A stretch of DNA of 42,433 bases from Fragilaria crotonensis (GCA_022925895.1 JAKSYS010000547.1:1-42433); one strand, 5' to 3'; shown: positions 1 to 9,205, counted from the first letter of the stretch. Program-made: numbers and translations. Notes: generated by a model from the sequence alone, not told the origin.

Positions 1-187
1 ATACGGCTAGTGTGCGTGGTGAATGTCGTAGTAACTGCGATTACTAGTTGCACGCTACTTGTCTGTACGTAGACTCTAGTATTGCTAGGTCTCTACAGGT
101 GGTGTAGTGGGCTAAAACGCAGTGGCTATGACGTTAGTATAATCTAGAGTCGAACGATTCCTGGATGGCTTGCTAGCACAGGCCTGT
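1..187 (-). repeat. Split direct repeat box B2 (outer 3' end of the YR element)
   Basis: This stretch matches 487-677 almost base for base; differences are mainly one- or two-base indels, for example near TTACTAGTTG versus TTACTGAATTG. Similarity ends after GGCCTGT at 187. The copy starts at the window edge, so its outer limit is unknown. In the element's orientation it is the terminal B2. Confidence 0.85.
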
Positions 188-204
188 GGGATGGCAGGTG
201 GGTA

Positions 205-440
205 GCGAAAAAACAGTTAGGCAGATATATCATCACCATTGCCGTCGATTCGATCACTCATGAGAAAATTAGGTGGTGAGCTCTCCATCAAGAATAATAC
301 TTTTCCGCCAGTGGTGCCATTCACTATTGTCCTCAGTCCGTCAATCTCCGACTGCGCAGCAACTAAGGCTGTAGGGCATATTGTAGTGTACTGTGAGCTA
401 GTACGCCTGCTGCAGTATTGCCTACGGTCTTATCTGTAAG
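205..440 (-). repeat. Split direct repeat box A2 (internal copy of the 5' end)
   Basis: The copy begins GCGAAAAAACAGTTAGGCAG and ends TCTTATCTGTAAG, and matches 8966-9205 in the same orientation. It lies between B1 and B2 with short spacers at 188-204 and 441-486. The most divergent part is the middle, around GCCAGTGGTGCCATTC. Confidence 0.9.
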
Positions 441-486
441 AATCCAGGTTCCCAGATGTCGCCTCGGCTTGTCACAGCATCCGGCG

Positions 487-677
487 ATACGGCTAGTGTG
501 CGTGGTGAATGTCGTAGTAACTGCGATTACTGAATTGCACGCTACTTGTCTGTACGTAGACTCTGGTATTGCTGAGGTCTCTACAGGTGGTGTAGTGGGC
601 TAAAACGCAGTGGCTATGACGTTAGTATAATCCTAGAGTCGAACGATTCCTGGATGGCTTCACTAGCACAGGCCTGT
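487..677 (-). repeat. Split direct repeat box B1 (inner copy)
   Basis: It is the second copy of the 1-187 sequence, from ATACGGCTAGTGTGCG to GGCCTGT. In element orientation it follows the recombinase gene and the palindrome array, and precedes A2, as expected for B1 of a split-repeat element. Confidence 0.88.
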
Positions 678-1463
678 CCCATGTCGTCTGCTGACGCGGC
701 TGTTCTGCAGGGGCTGCCGTGGTGGGTGCCATATCGATCGGATGCAGGCGGACTTGCCGGTGCACGCAAAAATAACAACAGCAAAAAAATAAAAAAATTT
801 GAAGTTTGGTACGGAGATGCATGTGTATCTGTGTCGCGTGTTGGGTGGAATGTCAAATTGCACTGAACACTGAAAACAACTGGTACTGGAACAAATTATT
901 CCAGTGCCCCGCGGTTCGCGGTATGCCCATAGGCCATTTCCGCGGGGCTACTGGAAAAAAATAATCCAGTGCCGCGCGGTTCCGCGGTCCGCGGTCAGTC
1001 TATTTCCGCGGGGCTACTGGAATAAAATTTTCCAGTGCCCCGCGGTCCGCGGTCCGTCCATTTCCGCGGGGCTACTGGAACAAAACATTCAGTGCCCCGC
1101 GATCCGCGATCTGCGGTCCGCGGTCAGTCCATTTCCGCGGGGCTACTGGAATAAATTTTCCAGTGCCCCGGTCATTCCACTCGGCTGGACTAAGGTATGC
1201 GAGCACTACCGGCAACAAAGTATGCCAGCGCATACTTCATGTACTAGTACTACTCGTGTAGCGTACTTTAGAATTTTTGGATATGCGATACATGCGTATG
1301 CATTATGAATCATGAATCATGATATCATGATGCATTTGGCATTTGATGTTGGTATCTTGGAGTTTTGTTTCTTTTGTATGATGTGTTTGCGATGCTTGGG
1401 CTAAATGCGACGTTACTTCTATGATGCGATGCGACTATGAGTGCTTCATTAATGCTGTCACCA
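678..1463. other. Untranslated 3' region of the YR element
   Basis: This is the gap between the end of the recombinase frames and box B1. It holds the palindrome array (890-1170), a perfect 16-bp palindrome ATCATGATATCATGAT at 1316-1331, and otherwise no frame I can connect to a protein. Confidence 0.6.
890..1170. repeat. Array of 4.5 tandem palindromic units, about 58-71 bp each
   Basis: Each unit reads roughly TACTGGAA, a short A/T core, TTCCAGTGCCCCGCGG, a GGTCCGCGGTC-rich spacer, then CCATTTCCGCGGGGC leading into the next unit. The right end of one unit and the left end of the next form an inverted repeat: CCGCGGGGCTACTGGAA pairs with TTCCAGTGCCCCGCGG around an A/T loop, for example 1006-1045. 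Spacer length varies. It lies between the recombinase gene and box B1, so it could act in the transcript's 3' region or in processing of a replication intermediate; that role is inference. Confidence 0.88.
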
Positions 1464-2774
1464 TTATAGGAAGTTTGGGATGCAGCTGGCATCAGCAAGG
1501 GCGTCATTATGTCGCCGAGACGTGACTGCCAGATTGCGAAGGTAAGTCATGAATGCATTTGATTTCCATCGCAGGAGGTGTTTAATTTCCATTTCATGGA
1601 ATCCCATCGCATATAGGGTGGTGGCGCAACACGCAATGAGTGTGCTGACCACATTTGGAGCTCTGCTTTGTTCTTGATTGGGTCAAGATTGAACATTTTG
1701 GATGCAGCATCCGCATGCACGTTTCAACAGCTTCCGATGTTATGTTGCATGGGTCCCATCTTTGCTTTGAACGCTTAAAGGTATTGTTGTGTCTGATTTT
1801 GTTATGGTCGCGTGTCGTGCTAGGATACGCATGAAATGCGTAACAAAGCAGACTTTTGGGTTTTGACATTGCAGACGAATAACTTTTTCTCCATTCTCAC
1901 CATTCTTTTGCTCTTCAAATCGCAGGTGGATGCTACCGACAGATGCCGGATATGTGAGTGCTTCTGTTAGTGAAAGCCTTTTGTTTGTTGTTGATGAGCA
2001 TTGGATATCCTTCAATGTGAATGCGTAGGCGTTGCCAAAGCGGTTTTTGTGATATGTGGATATGTCGCGTTTGGATGAATCGGTTTGCATCCATTCTACG
2101 CCTCTGCATCCTGCGTAGAGGTTGCATAGTGTCCAATCAGCTAGCGCTGCCATGAGACAACAATCATCCTTTTGGGCGTCAGTTGTGTTGGCAATGAAGG
2201 CGTGCATTTCCAGAGTGAATGGTTCGCGTCTATTTGGGACGGATTCCCATCGTTGGACTTCGGCGAGTACTTTGGTGATTGCTGGTGCCATTTTGGTGTC
2301 AGCTGTTGATCTGAATCGGGGATCAATATCTCTGAATCGTCCAAGGAATTTTGCGACATCAGTAGAAAAGCTCCTGATGGTTCCTGCTTTTAATGAACGG
2401 CAGTGGGTGATGATCCTGTCGCGAGGTGTGTTGCATAAGGCCAGCTGATAATTGGCGCGTTCTTGACTTTGGGTCTGAAGTCGCCAGTCATCTGTAAGCT
2501 TTACAGTGTGACAAAAGATGAAGTAATGGATTCTCCTGCTTCGAATTGTCCGAGCAGTTTTGGCAGTGTTGTTGTTGCTATCCATTGCTCGTTGAACAGC
2601 CTGGATGCCAGGCTTGATAAGAGCTCTGGACTCGGGCGGAAATAGCGATAGGATGCGAGTTTCGGCTCCTTCTCGAATATCTGTTGATGGCGCAGTGCCG
2701 GGGAAGGTAAGTGAGTTGGTGGGCGTGACAAAAAATCGGCGAGGAGATTTGTTGCTCCTGACACATGTGTACAT
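1464..2774 (-). CDS. Tyrosine recombinase of the YR retrotransposon (split frames)
   Basis: The product should cut and rejoin DNA to insert the circular cDNA of the element. The long frame 2774-1740 (344 aa) carries an alpha-helical N-terminal half, then the first catalytic arginine in LYAGCRGVEW (about residue 224) and a lysine-bearing beta segment, LRFEEQKNG. The rest lies in neighbouring frames: AHSLRV, giving the H-x-x-R box, at 1631-1642, and LLRWKSNAFMTYLRNL with the presumed nucleophile Tyr at 1542-1544 in the frame 1652-1464. All conserved R, H-x-x-R and Y positions can therefore be found, in order, but across three frames. The N-terminus overlaps the RNase H frame by about 270 nt. 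Frame breaks may be real decay or assembly indels. Confidence 0.8.
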
Positions 2775-4054
2775 GAAACCGCAAGTGTGGTTCTTTCAAG
2801 CAAAGCTGCATATAGGTGGACCATCTGTTGACCTCGTTCCGATTTTGCGGAAACTTTATGCGCCCAGTTTTGGGATGGGCTATTGTCTGTTCTGATCAGC
2901 AGTTTGGCGAGTTTTGCGATACCATTTGGAAATGTTCTTTGCAATGGTTTGTACAGCCCTGTCTCCTCCATTAGTGTTATGGTTGCTGCAAGCTGGACTA
3001 TAACGACAACGAATTCCATTAAGTTGATGTGGATTTTGTTGACCGCGATGGCTCGTTTTGTCCTTTCCGACCAGTGCATGTCGAACCAGAATTGGAGGTC
3101 GTGACAGAAGGCACCTCCTCCGGTCAGGCATGCGTCGCCAAAGCTGGTGAATTGAGGGTCGCGGGGTATGACGTGGCCAACGTGCATTTCCCATTTGTAT
3201 GTTCGATCTGCCAGCAATTGGTGCAGGTTGGCAAGTTCTACTTTCACTGCTTGGTCAATTGTTATCTTGGCATTCTTTGTCCATAGCAGGGCTGCCATAT
3301 CGCGCGCAATCATGGCGTCGATTCTGGTGTGTAAATGCTTTGGAAGGTCTGCTTGATACCTTTTGGATTTTCCTTGGCGATTGTAATACCCTCTTACTTG
3401 GTTGAAACGGGTTTGAATTGCGCGGCGAAGTGCATTTTGAAAACTGAAGAACAATGTTCTTCCTTGGCGATTGGCACGCGATGCGTCCGCGAGGGTGCCG
3501 TGGAGTGTTGCTGCCTCCAAAATGTTGCATTTGTCCTTTCCGTCCCATTCGTGCAATAGGTTTGTGATTGACTGCCTTTTATCGTCTGGGAGGGTATAGG
3601 TAAGTGATCTCGTGTTGAAATCCCAACCAACTACTCTCCTGATATGTCCGTACGCTGACCCAAACTTTTCCCAGGATATAGGATCTGGGATTCTGCCATC
3701 TGGATAACCCGCGAGTTCGTATAGACTGATGATACTTGCGGCTGCTGCTCTCGGCATGAGTTCCGATATATCGCCATACATGTTGTCGTCGACATGATGG
3801 TTGTATCGGGTGCAATTCAATTCCTGTTTTGTCGAATACTCCTCGGTTTTTGTGTCGGGGATAGCTATTGCGAATCCATCTCTTTCTGTTTGCGTTGCTG
3901 GCTTTTCAAATGTGAAATTTGGCAGGTATTGTTGGGCGCGTTCCAGTATGTCTTCGTCATGCCATAGCTTTTGGGCTAATTGTTGGCGCGCTCTTGCGAT
4001 TGGCTCCCAGTTTGATGGACTTGTGTTGTCACCAAATGTAAGTCCTGTGTGCAT
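2501..4054 (-). CDS. Reverse transcriptase (C-terminal part) and RNase H
   Basis: This 517-aa frame begins inside the polymerase with TGLTFGDNTSPSNWEP, the motif that follows the first catalytic Asp block. It continues to HHVDDNMYGD, where VDD is the polymerase metal-binding pair. VVGWDFNTRSLTYTLP is the usual thumb/connection signature of DIRS-order polymerases. RNase H follows with its acidic residues in FTSFGDACLTGGG, INLMEFVVVIVQLA and IRTDNSPSQNWAHK, and the closing CTHVSGATNLLADFLSR. No protease or integrase domain is present. The start is not natural: the protein continues from the frame 4715-4029 through frameshifts near 4060 and 4150. Confidence 0.85.
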   Translation of the reverse strand: MHTGLTFGDNTSPSNWEPIARARQQLAQKLWHDEDILERAQQYLPNFTFEKPATQTERDGFAIAIPDTKTEEYSTKQELNCTRYNHHVDDNMYGDISELMPRAAAASIISLYELAGYPDGRIPDPISWEKFGSAYGHIRRVVGWDFNTRSLTYTLPDDKRQSITNLLHEWDGKDKCNILEAATLHGTLADASRANRQGRTLFFSFQNALRRAIQTRFNQVRGYYNRQGKSKRYQADLPKHLHTRIDAMIARDMAALLWTKNAKITIDQAVKVELANLHQLLADRTYKWEMHVGHVIPRDPQFTSFGDACLTGGGAFCHDLQFWFDMHWSERTKRAIAVNKIHINLMEFVVVIVQLAATITLMEETGLYKPLQRTFPNGIAKLAKLLIRTDNSPSQNWAHKVSAKSERGQQMVHLYAALLERTTLAVSCTHVSGATNLLADFLSRPPTHLPSPALRHQQIFEKEPKLASYRYFRPSPELLSSLASRLFNEQWIATTTLPKLLGQFEAGESITSSFVTL

Positions 4055-4715
4055 AATCAGAGTTCCTGTGAAATTGCGCTGTGCATTGCGACCAAATTGG
4101 GGTTATATTTGACGCGTGGGAATGCGCATTGCACGTCGTCATCACCGGTGTGTCTATCGTGTTGGGGTACGAGATTGCCAAATTCCATTGCCAGATTAGA
4201 AATTGCTGAAACGAATCGGCGAAATGGAGTTTTGGTTCGGTGGCTTTGCTTGTCCAATCATTAATAGCATGCGCCCCTGGCCACGGGCGAAAACTGCTAT
4301 CTGATATTGGGCGTGGCTTTCTTCGATGATGTAGAATGTCAACAAGTCCTTGTGGCGTTAGGTGCGTGTTGAGTGTGAAATGGACTATCGCCGGATCCAT
4401 TATTAGGGTGAGTCCTCGTTTGCTTTGTTTGACGATTGTTTTCTCAAATACCTTCGGATTGTCCTGCGCTGACTTGTGGTTGCCATATTGCAGATATGCA
4501 TCGAAATTGGCTTGTGATGCTTCAGCGTTGCAGTATGCTGGTGCTCCGGTTGTCAGGATACGTGTTACGTCGGTAAAGACGTCCGTTGTTACGATGGGTT
4601 TGAGCTTTGCCAGTAGGTGGGCTGCATTGATATGTGCATTCACATGGGGTCCCCCAATGTATCTTACTACCGTTGCAATGTCACCGTTATAGTGCAGGGC
4701 GCATGCGGTTGTCAT
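4029..4715 (-). CDS. Reverse transcriptase, N-terminal part
   Basis: The 228-aa frame opens with LHYNGDIATVVRYIGGPHV, followed by a region with YGNH and KQSKRGLTLI and then HLTPQGLVDILHHRRKPRPI, which leads into the fingers motif SDSSFRPWPGAHAINDW. The polymerase continues through FLIWQWNLAISYP and then jumps frame near 4150, where GDDDVQCAFPRVKYNPN supplies the first catalytic Asp (codons at 4133-4144), and jumps again near 4060 into the frame 4054-2501. The arrangement follows DIRS-order reverse transcriptases. Confidence 0.8.
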   Translation of the reverse strand: MTTACALHYNGDIATVVRYIGGPHVNAHINAAHLLAKLKPIVTTDVFTDVTRILTTGAPAYCNAEASQANFDAYLQYGNHKSAQDNPKVFEKTIVKQSKRGLTLIMDPAIVHFTLNTHLTPQGLVDILHHRRKPRPISDSSFRPWPGAHAINDWTSKATEPKLHFADSFQQFLIWQWNLAISYPNTIDTPVMTTCNAHSHASNITPIWSQCTAQFHRNSDYAHRTYIW

Positions 4716-5330
4716 GGCTCGCCAATCTTGGCGTATGCACTCTGTGCTTTCCCAATCAGATTGGAATCCCTGCAGCTGCCGGAAGTCGATTGGGCTATAC
4801 TTTTTCGAAGTTGTTGTAATTGCCTTACTCGGAACGATGCCTTTTCAAGGGTTTTGGTAGCTCTGCATGACAAATATCCGCTTTTAAGAGCGGCAACAGT
4901 ACGTGACAAAACGATTTCGCTGCAAAGAATGATTGTGAAATTGTATCCTTACCAAATGGTTGTGACAGTTGTATTTGGACGCTCGTTGGGAGGATTTCGG
5001 TGGCAAATGCTTCTAAGTGCTTGATTGTAAGTTTTCTGTTGTCGCCCAGCATGTGTTTACTGTTGTCTTTCTTTCGTTGCGCTCATCAGGTTTGCTCTTT
5101 GCTGGCGTTTGTTGCTGATTTGTAAAAAGTCGCGTGCAATCAGACGTTATTGGCGGTATTGCTTTATCGATCGACTCGGCTGGCTCATGATTGTTTGTTT
5201 TTACCTGCTTTTCCTTTGCCTTTAGTGTCTCGAAATCGCCTTCTATGACCTTTTTGTTTGACTGTTTACACTGAAGAATCGTACCGGCTTCGTACATTCT
5301 TACTGTGGGTCGAGCTGGTGTAATTGCCAT
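4712..5330 (-). CDS. Linker upstream of the reverse transcriptase (broken frames)
   Basis: Three overlapping minus-strand frames (5330-5013, 5052-4825, 4909-4712) bridge the gag-like part and the polymerase. The first is lysine- and glutamate-rich and hydrophilic (KAKEKQVKTNN). The second contains HLEAFATEILPTSVQIQLSQ. The frames appear to continue one another through single-base shifts into LHYNGDIATVV of the polymerase. I recognise no domain. It may be the N-terminus of the polymerase protein. Confidence 0.45.
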
Positions 5331-5602
5331 GCGTGTATGCGTTGGTTCTGGGACATGAAGACAAAGTCTTTAAAAGCAACGGCACTGATTGGTGTGTTGC
5401 AACGATACACATATGGAAATTATGAGTTTTGTGAGATTGGTTTGCTATATTGCTTGGTTTTATGCTGTGGTGTTGTTTGAGTTACCTTGGGGTGTCGCCC
5501 ATGTTGATCCGATGTCTGTCCATTCTACATTTGCTTGGGTAGCTACCCATGTAACAAGTTTGCCTTGAGGTCGGGGCTCACTGTTGCGAGATTTGCTGGG
5601 AA

Positions 5603-5659
5603 GTGGAAAAATTTACAGTTGTGGAATGTGCATGTCTTGCCTTCGTATGCACTTCGGCA
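5603..5659 (-). CDS. CCCH zinc finger of the gag-like protein
   Basis: In the third minus-strand frame, not in the longest open frame there, the sequence reads CRSAYEGKTCTFHNCKFFH. This is a C-x8-C-x4-C-x3-H finger, the form of RNA-binding CCCH zinc fingers. It lies directly after the basic, Asn/Gln-rich segment 6222-5686, where a nucleic-acid-binding gag tail is expected. Gag proteins usually carry CCHC knuckles, so the CCCH form is notable. Confidence 0.55.
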
Positions 5660-5685
5660 GCATAATACCGTGAAGCTGTTCGGTT

Positions 5686-6222
5686 TTATTGGGTGCGGGA
5701 ATATTGGTCCTGGATGAAGAGTCGGGCGGTGCTGTCTGTCGCCAATTGCTTGAGGATTTTCTTTCCCTGAGGTGGTGTTGTGTTGCTAATGAGATCACTT
5801 GGGTTGCGTTGCGGCTGGTTTGCGTTATTGTTTCGTGGTACACGGCCATTGGCTACGCTGGTCTCGTTCGTATTGCTCCCATTTTGACGATTACGAGTAT
5901 TTGGGTGCTCGCTATTCAAGGCTTCGGATGTGGCTTTTCGTTTGTTTGGTGACTCGCCAAGTGGTTGGAAGAGTTTAAACGTGAATGGAGTTTCCTTGTA
6001 TTGCCCCGCTGCCATTGTTAGGATTGCTGTTTGCAAGTTGTGCCTGAGTCTCGCCTTGCGTCTTTGCGTTGGTAAAAATTTCAGGGAGATTGGGAGTCCA
6101 TCCATCAGTGCATTTTGTAGCCGGGTCGGCGTGCAACTGCAACAAACCCTGCAATTGTTGATTGGATGTCTTGCAGGACGTTGAAGTGGAGTTCCTTCAG
6201 GTTGCGATGGAGCTCGAACCAT
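5686..6222 (-). CDS. Gag-like C-terminal region, basic and Asn-rich
   Basis: The 178-aa frame starts with VRAPSQPEGTPLQ, contains a basic stretch (FLPTQRRKARLRHN), and becomes rich in Asn, Arg, Pro and Gln (RNRQNGSNTNET and NNNANQPQRNP). Its end shifts into the CCCH finger at 5659-5603. The composition fits a nucleic-acid-binding tail. No catalytic motif is visible. It follows 6640-6263 in the same direction and is probably the same protein across frameshifts. Confidence 0.5.
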   Translation of the reverse strand: MVRAPSQPEGTPLQRPARHPINNCRVCCSCTPTRLQNALMDGLPISLKFLPTQRRKARLRHNLQTAILTMAAGQYKETPFTFKLFQPLGESPNKRKATSEALNSEHPNTRNRQNGSNTNETSVANGRVPRNNNANQPQRNPSDLISNTTPPQGKKILKQLATDSTARLFIQDQYSRTQ

Positions 6223-6262
6223 TTTCGTCCTTCTGGTGATCGCATTATTCTATCGAATGCAA

Positions 6263-7391
6263 TCACTTCTTTCCACAGGTCGGTGGATTGTCTTCGTTGA
6301 CAGTTATCATTGTATGCATCATTGTATAAAAGTTGCCGATGTTGTTGTTGATCTCGCCCAGCGTATTGGTTCGGCCGAGGTGGTAAAGCTCTGTTGCTTT
6401 TGCTGAGGTACGTGATGTTGCTTCTTCCACTTGTTCTTGCTGGACGACTTTGATTGCGCCTTCTAACCGTGTTTTATAGTCTGCAGACCATGTTCTCGGT
6501 GGTGCGAGGTGATGAAATCCGAAGTGGGTTTTATACCCTCTGGATGAATAACTGTATGCTGGTGTTCCCATTGTGCGGTACGAATTGCCGCAGTGAGGGT
6601 TGGTCAAACATTTCGGCTTCAAGACTGCTGGCGGATGCAAATCGATTCTCTCTGAAGTTCATTTCTGCTGCCATAGACTCAATTGCAATTTGCATGAGTC
6701 GAGTTGCTTTGCTGTTTTGTTGGTCTTTAGCACTTGAATGAACATGGGGTCGACTGTTGCTTTTTGAAGTGCTTGGTTTTGTTCCATCATCGTTGCTTAC
6801 TTCAATGGTTGAGGCGAAGAGGATTTCATAGAAGTGTTGGTGTTCTGTTGCTTCCTTGGCGTGTTCTCGTTCTGTGCTTGTCATTGTCTTTGTTGAATTG
6901 TCTGTGATCGCTGTGGTTAAACCTTTGAGCAACGTTGTAACCATGTTTGGGGATTCATTCGGTGCATCCTCTTCTCGTGAATACTTTTGTGGAGTTGTGA
7001 ATGCGGTTTGACGTGCCATTGTGCTACCGAACGAGATAAATGCCTTTTCTTTTGCTGCCAATACCGCGGTTGTAACTTCATGGTAGACTGGGTCGTTTGG
7101 AGTTAGAAACGTTGGCTTCACAGTGAACTTTGATACGAGGTTGGTATCAGGGATGAATTGCGCTTTGTCTATCTGATCGTAGATGAACAAAGTGTCTTTC
7201 GAATGAATCGAAAAGTTTTGGAGGTTCACCGTTCCGTAACGCATCGCTTCATACCACATATGAAATTCTTCAAGGTTGGTGGCGTTGTTGAGATTGCGGA
7301 CTGAGTCTGTATTATTGACATTGATTTTGCTCCTGTTGGGATCTTGTGTCCTCCTGTGAGGAGGAAAACTTTGGGAAATGCAGCGAAACAT
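6263..7391 (-). CDS. Gag-like middle region
   Basis: Frames 7391-6531 (286 aa) and 6640-6263 (125 aa) overlap and probably belong to one protein. The first, once past the shift near 7331, reads NLEEFHMWYEAMRYGTVNLQ, a helical segment containing KFTVKPTFLTPNDPVYHEV, and a long hydrophilic part rich in Thr, Ser and Glu. The second contains GYKTHFGFHHLAPPRTW and a helical ELYHLGRTNTLGEINNN. I recognise no enzyme motif. Position at the 5' side of the polymerase is the only basis for calling it gag-like. Confidence 0.5.
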
Positions 7392-7939
7392 GGCGTTGCA
7401 TCAGGGTCGGTAATGTCAAGTCCAATACGGTCTGGTCCTGGTGGGTCGGCCACTGTACCATCCTCTGGGTCTGGTCCTTCTTCTGTGATCGGATCAGATG
7501 TCGAGGTTGCCATGTTGAGGAGCGTTGGATGGGAGTTTGACGCTGCGACCGTAATGCAGTATCCCTTAATGTCGCGCATCCTGATTGTAACTGGGCATAT
7601 GATGTCCATGCTGTCACCAAGGGTGCCTGCGAAAACAGCATCAGTTCCGAGAGCTGTTGGGAATGGGCAAGATAGAACTGCCAACGTTGGGTTGGCACCT
7701 GGGATGTCAAGGAGGAAAGCTACCTGGTTGACAAGGTTAGAGTCGCAGATGTTTGCGACACGTGTCATGTCAGGGTAGGTCTTGGAGAAAGTTGTTGCGA
7801 TGCGCTTGACTTTGTCGGGATCAGGGACATAAGCTCCGGCAAAGCTGTTAAGCTTAGCGGCGCTAGCTGCCTGATAGGCAAGATCACGAAGGGTTGGCTC
7901 CGTGTCAGGGATAGGGTCGTTGGCATCGGTGGTGAACAT
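7226..7939 (-). CDS. Gag-like N-terminal protein of the YR element
   Basis: The 237-aa frame starts MFTTDANDPIPDTEPTLRDL, has an alanine-rich helix (LRDLAYQAASAAKLNSFAGA), and a central beta-rich part including DIICPVTIRMRDIKGYCITV, then an acidic, proline-rich loop (EEGPDPEDGTVADPPGPD). It is the first long frame after the 1-kb leader, so it is the likely translation start of the element. It leaves frame near 7331 at an A run, GGAGCAAAATC, where one missing A would explain the shift to 7391-6531. Function is inferred from position only. Confidence 0.55.
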   Translation of the reverse strand: MFTTDANDPIPDTEPTLRDLAYQAASAAKLNSFAGAYVPDPDKVKRIATTFSKTYPDMTRVANICDSNLVNQVAFLLDIPGANPTLAVLSCPFPTALGTDAVFAGTLGDSMDIICPVTIRMRDIKGYCITVAASNSHPTLLNMATSTSDPITEEGPDPEDGTVADPPGPDRIGLDITDPDATPCFAAFPKVFLLTGGHKIPTGAKSMSIIQTQSAISTTPPTLKNFICGMKRCVTER

Positions 7940-8965
7940 TGTGCGGGGACGTTTATTGGTTGTTTAGGGGGCGAAACTGAAATGCTGTGATTACTTTTTG
8001 TGTGCTCTGATTGTGTTTCGTTTATGGATGTGTGTTTGGTGACGACTTTCTAGTAATGTTTTCAGGTAGCAAACAATGTAGGGAATTGGTTTGTGTGTTT
8101 GAGATTGTTTGCAAAGTGGGTCTGAGTTTTCTTACGATTAGTAGCTGTGATCTTTTGGACTTCATACTGTTGTTGTAGTTAATTTGTTTGGCATCTGCTT
8201 GTTGTTAGATGCTTGTGTGTATGACTCTAAGTACTCATGATCGCTACTCTGAGGACTTGTTGTTTGGTATGATAGTCGGGTTCAGTTTACTTATTTTTCT
8301 GATACTGGAGTATGCTTCGTTTTAAAATTGAGCCACACTTGTAGATTACATAGCGTTCCGCGGTTTATTACTTAGGTTGTAGATTGGATATAGTACTGTA
8401 TAGCCCGCTATCTGTATTCGATGAATATGTATTTTCATATTCACGCATTTCGTTTATTGAATTTATCTTCTTGTTATTTGCGATGAATTTTGACGATGAT
8501 GGGGCCATCAAAATTGCTGGTGAATGCTGCAAATTTGCATCTCGTTTTGCAGCATTTTGCTATACACTACTTAGTTGGATACAATGTTGTTTGCTTTGCT
8601 TTATATTTGTGCATGTTTGGTATTTTGCTCGGAACTAGTATACGACGTGTTTATCTTTCGCAGGTGTTTGCTGGTTTGTTTTATCGGTGCTGTTGTTTGA
8701 TGCTCCAAGCAATTGTTGCTTTCGCAATATTGTTGGTTTTGGTTTGCGGCTTTGGTTGGATTGGTCTTTATTTTGCTATTGTAATCGCTTGATTGTGATT
8801 GTTTCGATGTCAATTTCGAAATTTGTTGTTTTGGCGGCGGCGCCGATCGCAGGATCTTTGTTTGTTTGTTTGCTTTACAATAGATACAGCGAACTATTGC
8901 ATTTGCAACTACATCTGTAATGTAGTGTTGTATTGCTTTTGGTTGTTTGCTTCTCTCACATGCTT
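7940..8965 (-). other. Leader of the YR element, no gene
   Basis: About 1 kb between box A1 and the first gag-like frame. On the plus strand it is T- and G-rich with many TTGTTTG words, so the element transcript would be A/C-rich here. Short plus-strand frames at 8384-8981 are hydrophobic through T-rich codons and look fortuitous. I see no promoter motif I would defend. Confidence 0.5.
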
Positions 8966-9205
8966 GCGAAAAAACGGTTAGGCAGATATATCATCACCAT
9001 TGCCGTCGATTCGATCACTCATGAGAAAAGTGAGTGGTCGACTCTCCATCCAAGAATAATACTTTTCCGCCAGTAGTGTAGTGCTACTGGCTGTCCTCGG
9101 TCCGTCAATCTCCGACTGCGCAGCAACTAAGGCTGTAGGGCATATTGTAGTGTACTGTGTGAGCTAGTACGCCTACTGCAGTATTGCCTACAGTCTTATC
9201 TGTAA
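8966..9205 (-). repeat. Split direct repeat box A1 (5' end of the YR element)
   Basis: It begins GCGAAAAAACGGTTAGGCAG and ends TCTTATCTGTAA, and matches 205-440 in the same orientation. On the minus strand it is the first part of the element. Similarity stops at 9205, which marks the 5' boundary. Confidence 0.9.

Larger units (their letters stand above)
1..9205 (-). mobile_element. Tyrosine-recombinase retrotransposon with split direct repeats (Ngaro/PAT-like)
   Basis: Read on the minus strand the element runs A1 (8966-9205), gag-like frames (7939 down to about 5600), reverse transcriptase and RNase H (4715-2501), tyrosine recombinase (2774-1464), then B1 (487-677), A2 (205-440) and B2 (1-187). 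The A1-genes-B1-A2-B2 order is the split direct repeat plan known from Ngaro and PAT elements of the DIRS order; DIRS1 itself has inverted repeats and LTR elements carry an integrase, which is absent here. Such elements are thought to insert through a circular DNA intermediate using the YR. B2 begins at the first base of the window and may continue outside it. The A copies differ by roughly a tenth and the B copies mostly by single-base indels (by eye), so this is not a very recent insertion, or repeat differences include assembly errors. Several frames are interrupted. Confidence 0.85.

Noticed and set aside
890-1170. CRISPR-like array
   Set aside because: Units are joined palindromes with related, not unique, spacers of varying length, no cas genes are near, and the context is a eukaryotic retroelement.
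7344-7778. Plus-strand 144-aa frame
   Set aside because: It is antisense to the gag-like frame 7226-7939 and has no recognisable features.
8384-8981. Overlapping plus-strand frames that look like membrane proteins
   Set aside because: Hydrophobicity comes from T-rich sequence (Phe, Leu, Cys codons); frames overlap in all registers and lie in the element's leader.
205-9205. Repeats at 205-440 and 8966-9205 as long terminal repeats of an LTR element
   Set aside because: A second pair (1-187 and 487-677) interleaves with them, no integrase or protease motif is present, and a tyrosine recombinase is; split direct repeats explain all four boxes.
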